Part shown: in pieces, positions 60,874-64,000 of the stretch | Numbering within the stretch: the first letter of the stretch is position 1 | Layout: the number at the start of each line of letters is the position of its first letter | Source: Candidatus Corynebacterium faecigallinarum | GTDB lineage: Bacteria > Actinomycetota > Actinomycetes > Mycobacteriales > Mycobacteriaceae | Length of the DNA: 64,000 nt | NCBI GenBank assembly: GCA_019120175.1 | Contig: DWVP01000024.1 | Location: 401,502 to 465,501, forward strand | Reading direction: 5' to 3' | Translations under genes and position numbers: made by a program | The notes under the pieces: generated by a model | Told to the model about the DNA's origin: nothing | The model's input: the letters and a program-made list of their open reading frames with translations, nothing else | The model's database searches: none

Positions 60874-60879
60874 TACGGT
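60874..60879 (+). promoter_or_regulatory. -10 box of the leaderless erm leader transcript
   Basis: TACGGT lies seven bases before the leader-peptide ATG at 60887, directly behind the argH stop codon. No ribosome site is present, so the mRNA probably starts at or next to the ATG. Confidence 0.5.
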
Positions 60880-60886
60880 GACAGTC

Positions 60887-60970
60887 ATGAGTGCATCATG
60901 CACATGCAGCGCGACTTTCAGCATCTACGGACGTCTCCGCACCCGCGGCGTCGTCGGTGGGTGCATGTAG
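60887..60970 (+). CDS. Leader peptide of the Erm-type attenuator
   Basis: This 27-codon frame begins MSASCTCSATF, continues SIYGRLRTRG and ends GGCM-TAG. The Arg-Leu-Arg (and Arg-Thr-Arg) run matches the Arg/Lys-X-Arg/Lys arrest motif at which macrolide-bound ribosomes stall in known erm leaders. Its last codons (60955-60964) hold a 10-base segment complementary to 61006-61015, so a stalled ribosome would change RNA folding. It stands 146 bases before the methyltransferase gene. Function is inferred from this layout. Confidence 0.75.
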   Translation: MSASCTCSATFSIYGRLRTRGVVGGCM

Positions 60971-61108
60971 CGCGTAATCCCGGGGGATATTTCACGCCGT
61001 AACTGGCACCCACCGCCCAGCGTGTCCAGCTGGGCGGTCCTTTCGGGCTGTCCGGAAACGTTGACCGGACGTCGTGAGTTCACGGAGTCCGGAACACTTC
61101 CGTGGAGT
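60955..61108 (+). promoter_or_regulatory. Erm attenuator: competing stems before the methyltransferase start
   Basis: Four pairings are visible: CGGTGGGTGC (60955-60964) with GCACCCACCG (61006-61015), perfect over 10 bp; ACCGCCCAGC with GCTGGGCGGT (61012-61038); GTCCGG with CCGGAC (61050-61070), where CCGGAC can pair instead with GTCCGG at 61087; and CACGGA with TCCGTG (61081-61104), which ends beside the GGAG ribosome site. The first two share bases 61012-61015 and exclude each other. Ribosome stalling in the leader would shift this balance and free the start site. Confidence 0.75.
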
Positions 61109-61116
61109 ATTCCTTG

Positions 61117-61911
61117 ATGCCTATCTACAGGCCCAATCGACAGAACGGCCGTCATGAGAACGGCCAGAACTACCTCATCAACACCGGAACCGTCGAGCGC
61201 CTTCTCGCCTGTGTCCCGGATGACCATAGCCCGGTCGTGGAGATCGGTCCGGGACAGGGAGCACTGACTTTCCCGCTACAGGACCGACTGTTACCCGAGG
61301 GCAGGTCGTTGACCACCGTGGAGATCGACCCGGAGACGGTGCAGTGGCTGGAGAAGCGACTCGATCCGTCCGTCCGGCTGTTCGAACAGGACTTCCTCGA
61401 GCACAAGCTTCCGGAGAAGCCCCACGTCGTCGTCGGGAATCTACCCTTTCACCTGACCACCGCCATGCTGCGCCACATCCTGCATTCGCCGGGCTGGACG
61501 CATGCCGTGCTGCTGGTGCAGTGGGAGGTGGCCAGACGCCGCGCTGGTGTCGGCGGTGCGACGATGATGACAGCCCAGTGGTGGCCGTGGATCCAATTCG
61601 ACCTGCACGGTCGGGTACCGGCGTCTCATTTCGCACCACGGCCGACAGTCGACGTCGGTACACCTCCTTCGTCCATGCAGTCTTCACGAGCAAAGGACGT
61701 GGCAGCGCTGCGATCCTCCGTCGCGTCGGCAGGGGCGACGGGGGAGGCAGCGGAGACAGGAGAGGAGGACGACGCGGCCGTGGCCGAGACGGTGTTGACG
61801 GTGCGGTCGACGTCGCCATGCGCGAGGCCGGGGTGTCTGGCGCAGCGCTGCCGAAGGACCTTGCGGCGGATCAGTGGGTTACCTTGTTCAACCGCCTCGG
61901 GTAACAGGTAG
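61117..61911 (+). pseudogene. Erm-type 23S rRNA (adenine-N6)-dimethyltransferase with frameshifted C-terminal part
   Basis: The first ~180 residues are a clear Erm/KsgA-family methyltransferase that modifies 23S rRNA and gives macrolide resistance: GQNYLINTGTV, the AdoMet site VVEIGPGQGALT, catalytic VVGNLPFHLTTA and WEVARRRAGVGGATMMTAQW. ATG 61117 has GGAG upstream. After PTVD (residue 179) the frame turns into non-family sequence to a TAG. The family's C-terminal helical domain (RRRYTSFVHAVFTSKGRG onward, ending at TAA 61902-61904) continues in another frame from about 61650, and about 17 residues are missing at the join. The N-terminal domain could still fold; activity is doubtful. Confidence 0.8.
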
Positions 61912-61983
61912 CTGAGGTTTGCGAACCGGTCTCGGTGGCCCCTGTGCGGACGTTACGGCGGGTATGCGGATAGACTGATGCGC

Positions 61984-62157
61984 ATGATCGATCCGCGACT
62001 TCTCGAGATACTCGTGTGCCCCCAGGACAAGCAATCCCTGGAGCTCGACGGGGACTATCTGGTCAACCCCCGTATGGGTATCGCCTATCCGGTGCAGGAC
62101 GGTATCCCCGTCCTGCTCGCCGACGAAGCAATCGAGTGGTCGGAAGGACCGAAGTGA
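61984..62157 (+). CDS. Trm112 family protein (57 aa)
   Basis: This short gene encodes a Trm112/UPF0434 zinc-ribbon-like protein: [20 protein letters not shown], then [22 protein letters not shown]. The family binds and stabilises methyltransferases in eukaryotes and archaea; the bacterial role is less clear. Only one Cys-Pro pair remains, so zinc binding is unlikely. TAGACT at 61971-61976 ends seven bases before the second ATG (61984), so I take that as a leaderless start. The stop overlaps the tyrS GTG by four bases. Confidence 0.85.
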   Translation: MIDPRLLEILVCPQDKQSLELDGDYLVNPRMGIAYPVQDGIPVLLADEAIEWSEGPK

Positions 62158-63437
62158 ACGACAACACCAACAGCACCAACAACGTCAATATTGTTGACGA
62201 ACTGCAGTGGCGCGGGCTGATCGCCCAGTCGACCGACATCGACGCCCTGCGCGAGGAACTGTCCACCCCCACGGTGGCCTACGTCGGCTTCGACCCGACA
62301 GGACCGTCCCTGCATGCCGGTCACCTGGTGCCGCTGCTGATCCTGGCCCGGCTGCAGCGTGCCGGCCACACCCCGATCCTGCTGGCTGGCGGGGCCACCG
62401 GCATGATCGGTGATCCCCGTGACGTCGGGGAGCGCACCATGCTCTCCGAGGACGAGGTCGCCGGCAATGTCGAGCGGATCAAGGGTCAGCTCGCCAGTTT
62501 CGTCTCTTTCGACGGGGACAATGCGGCGATTCCCGCGAACAACATCGAGTGGACCTCCCAGATGTCGGTCGTCGAGTTCCTGCGTGACCTGGGCAAGAAC
62601 TTCAGTCTGAATACGATGCTCTCCCGAGATACGGTGAAGCGTCGGCTCGAGAACGACGGTATGTCCTACACCGAGTTCTCCTACATGCTGTTGCAGGCCA
62701 ATGACTACGTGCAGCTGCGGCGTGCCCACAACTGCCGGCTGCAGGTCGGTGGGTCCGACCAGTGGGGCAACATCGTCTCCGGTGTGGACCTGAACCGACG
62801 GGTGGACGGCGAGACCGTCCATGGGCTGACCGTACCGCTGGTCACCGATTCTGAAGGTCGCAAGTTCGGCAAATCCACCGGTGGTGGCAAGCTGTGGCTG
62901 GATCCGGAGATGACCAGCCCCTACAGCTGGTACCAGTACTTCCTCAACGCCGCGGACGCCGATGTCATCCGTTACCTGCGTTGGTTCACCTTCCTCGACC
63001 AGGGTGAGCTGGACCGTCTGGCCGTCGAGGTCGAGGAGCGCCCCTTCAAGCGGGAGGCCCAGCGGACCCTGGCCCGCGAGATGACCACCCTGGTGCATGG
63101 CGAGGACGCTGTCGCGAAGGTGGAGAAGGCCGCCGAGGCACTGTTCGGTAAGGCCGAGCTGGCGGATCTCGACGAGCAGACGTTGGCCGGGGCCCTGTCC
63201 GAGACCGAGGTAGTCGGGGCTGCCGCGGGGACCTCCGTTGTCGACCTGCTGGTTGCCGCCGGCCTGGAGAGCTCGAAGGGGTCCGCCCGACGCACCATCA
63301 AGGAGGGTGGTGCTTACGTGAACAACGAACGCATCACTGACGGCGAGTGGGTTCCGGGGGAGGACGACCTGCTGCACGGACACTGGTTGGTGCTTCGCAA
63401 GGGCAAGAAGCGCTTCGCTGGGGCGCGGATCTCCTAG
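62154..63437 (+). CDS. tyrS: Tyrosyl-tRNA synthetase
   Basis: TyrS charges tRNA-Tyr. The 427-residue class I enzyme has HIGH-like HAGH in [13 protein letters not shown] near residue 55, the tyrosine-site segment [13 protein letters not shown], the KMSKS-like [15 protein letters not shown] and a C-terminal S4 RNA-binding domain ([19 protein letters not shown]). The start is GTG 62154, set by AAGGA seven bases upstream and the GTGA overlap with the Trm112 gene. A strong terminator follows. Confidence 0.96.
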   Translation: MNDNTNSTNNVNIVDELQWRGLIAQSTDIDALREELSTPTVAYVGFDPTGPSLHAGHLVPLLILARLQRAGHTPILLAGGATGMIGDPRDVGERTMLSEDEVAGNVERIKGQLASFVSFDGDNAAIPANNIEWTSQMSVVEFLRDLGKNFSLNTMLSRDTVKRRLENDGMSYTEFSYMLLQANDYVQLRRAHNCRLQVGGSDQWGNIVSGVDLNRRVDGETVHGLTVPLVTDSEGRKFGKSTGGGKLWLDPEMTSPYSWYQYFLNAADADVIRYLRWFTFLDQGELDRLAVEVEERPFKREAQRTLAREMTTLVHGEDAVAKVEKAAEALFGKAELADLDEQTLAGALSETEVVGAAAGTSVVDLLVAAGLESSKGSARRTIKEGGAYVNNERITDGEWVPGEDDLLHGHWLVLRKGKKRFAGARIS

Positions 63438-63464
63438 GCTGCAGTAGCCACAGTGCTTGATCCC

Positions 63465-63502
63465 ACGGACGCCGTCACCTGAGAACAGGTGGCGGCGTCC
63501 GT
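63465..63502 (+). terminator. Terminator of tyrS
   Basis: ACGGACGCCGTCACCT pairs with AGGTGGCGGCGTCCGT over 16 bp (one wobble) with a six-base loop, 27 bases behind the tyrS stop. Confidence 0.85.
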
Positions 63503-63552
63503 CGTCTGCTGAGGGGACGAATACGGGGAAATCAGCGCCGTGAACTGGAAGT

Positions 63553-63694
63553 TTGTTCCGGTGGCTGCGCGATGTGTAGATTGATGCGAGTCAGCGAGAC
63601 GCTGGGTGCAAGCCTGGCGAGTAGCGGACTGGGGACTGACCGAAACAAGATGTTCACCGAGAGTTTGCACTCCGGCTACGTCCTGTTGTACAGT
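63553..63694 (+). promoter_or_regulatory. Two candidate rRNA operon promoters
   Basis: TTGTTC (63553-63558) is 18 bases from TAGATT (63577-63582), and TTGCAC (63665-63670) is 18 bases from TACAGT (63689-63694). Both precede an rRNA-type leader. Tandem promoters are usual for rrn operons. Confidence 0.55.
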
Positions 63695-63756
63695 GAGTCT
63701 CGGCCTTGACGACGACGCTCCCCAGTGGGGTGAGCAAAAATCGCCTGGCGTGCATG

Positions 63757-64000
63757 TTGTTTGAGAACTCAATAGCGTAACAAACCAAGCATTTTTGTCG
63801 CACCGGTTGTGTGGCGCGGTGGTTTGGGGATGGTGCCGGCAAGCGTGATGGCTTGTTAAACATCATTTTCTTTTTACTGTGGCTGTTTCAACGTGGTGTT
63901 GATGATTGTTTTGTGCGTGCTGGTCGCCACCCCCGTGGTGGCTGGGCGCATGTGATTGTTGACTTGATTGTTGACAGTCCGGTAATTTTTGTATTTTTGC
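63757..64000 (+). other. rRNA operon leader with antitermination box; 16S expected just beyond window
   Basis: TTGTTTGAGAACTCAATAG at 63757-63775 is the boxA-type antitermination element found in corynebacterial and mycobacterial rrn leaders. The stretch behind it is A/T- and G/T-rich, without coding potential, and holds a GCCACC-CCC-GT-GGTGGC hairpin near 63927-63953 that may be part of the RNase III processing stem. The window ends in a T-rich run; I see no 16S 5' sequence (GAGAGTTTGATC) inside it. Confidence 0.8.

Overview
This window reads as chromosome of a high-GC Corynebacterium. The evidence is a shared set of family traits: the divergent htdX/fabG4-fadA2 cluster typical of Mycobacteriales, a secreted DUF4185 protein of the arabinan-lytic type, a 45-residue porin-like peptide, a PolA without visible proofreading residues, many apparently leaderless promoters, and the order rpsA - PTS - coaE - uvrB - uvrA - infC-rpmI-rplT - pheST - arg cluster - tyrS - rrn, which I recall from C. 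glutamicum. The base composition fits C. variabile or C. terpenotabidum-like species, but the species cannot be fixed from the sequence alone.

Layout. 1-5.3 kb: the 3' end of pyruvate kinase, a patatin-like lipase, an M20 amidohydrolase, a 5'-truncated orphan, a GalT/HIT-like DUF4921 protein and a small conserved-looking protein. 5.3-9.5 kb: a polar amino acid ABC transporter operon (lipoprotein, permease, ATPase) divergent from a glutaminase fused to a STAS domain, with a tiny porin-like gene at the glutaminase 3' end. 9.7-19 kb: a tRNA with anticodon CAA, a pterin carbinolamine dehydratase, a TetR regulator, polA, a 5'-truncated MgtC remnant, a HAD phosphatase, a DUF368 polyprenyl-phosphate carrier, an isocitrate dehydrogenase-like enzyme and rpsA. 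19-24.2 kb: a beta-glucoside-type PTS permease and a copper operon (His-rich DUF1541 lipoprotein plus CopB-type ATPase) behind a CsoR-like operator. 24.3-30 kb: the HtdX/FabG4/FadA2 lipid cluster, then DUF4185 and a divergent small secreted protein. 30-42 kb: coaE-uvrB, a universal stress protein, a MerR/membrane protein pair, a decayed deaminase-GrpB gene, a HelD/HelR-like ATPase, a metallo-beta-lactamase-fold hydrolase and uvrA with a LexA-like box. 42-50.3 kb: a DUF2339 membrane protein, infC-rpmI-rplT (infC with an ATT start), a SpoU methyltransferase and pheST. 50.4-52.3 kb: an AraC regulator and a siderophore-binding lipoprotein. 52.4-60.9 kb: argCJBDFRGH. 60.9-62 kb: an Erm-type 23S rRNA methyltransferase gene behind a leader peptide and alternative hairpins, with its 3' part frameshifted. 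62-64 kb: a Trm112-like protein, tyrS, and the promoter and leader region of an rRNA operon whose 16S gene should begin just beyond the window.

How the genes work together. Most of the window is core information processing and arginine biosynthesis. The most unusual piece is the macrolide-resistance-type attenuator at 60.87-61.12 kb. It has a leaderless 27-residue leader peptide with an Arg-Leu-Arg motif and competing stems, and it controls an Erm gene whose C-terminal part is out of frame. Other points of note are the rare infC start codon, a class I-shaped tRNA with a leucine anticodon, a MerR protein without its DNA-binding wing but with a perfect palindrome upstream, and a deaminase gene interrupted by an amber codon and joined to a GrpB remnant. 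No CRISPR array, insertion sequence or phage was seen.
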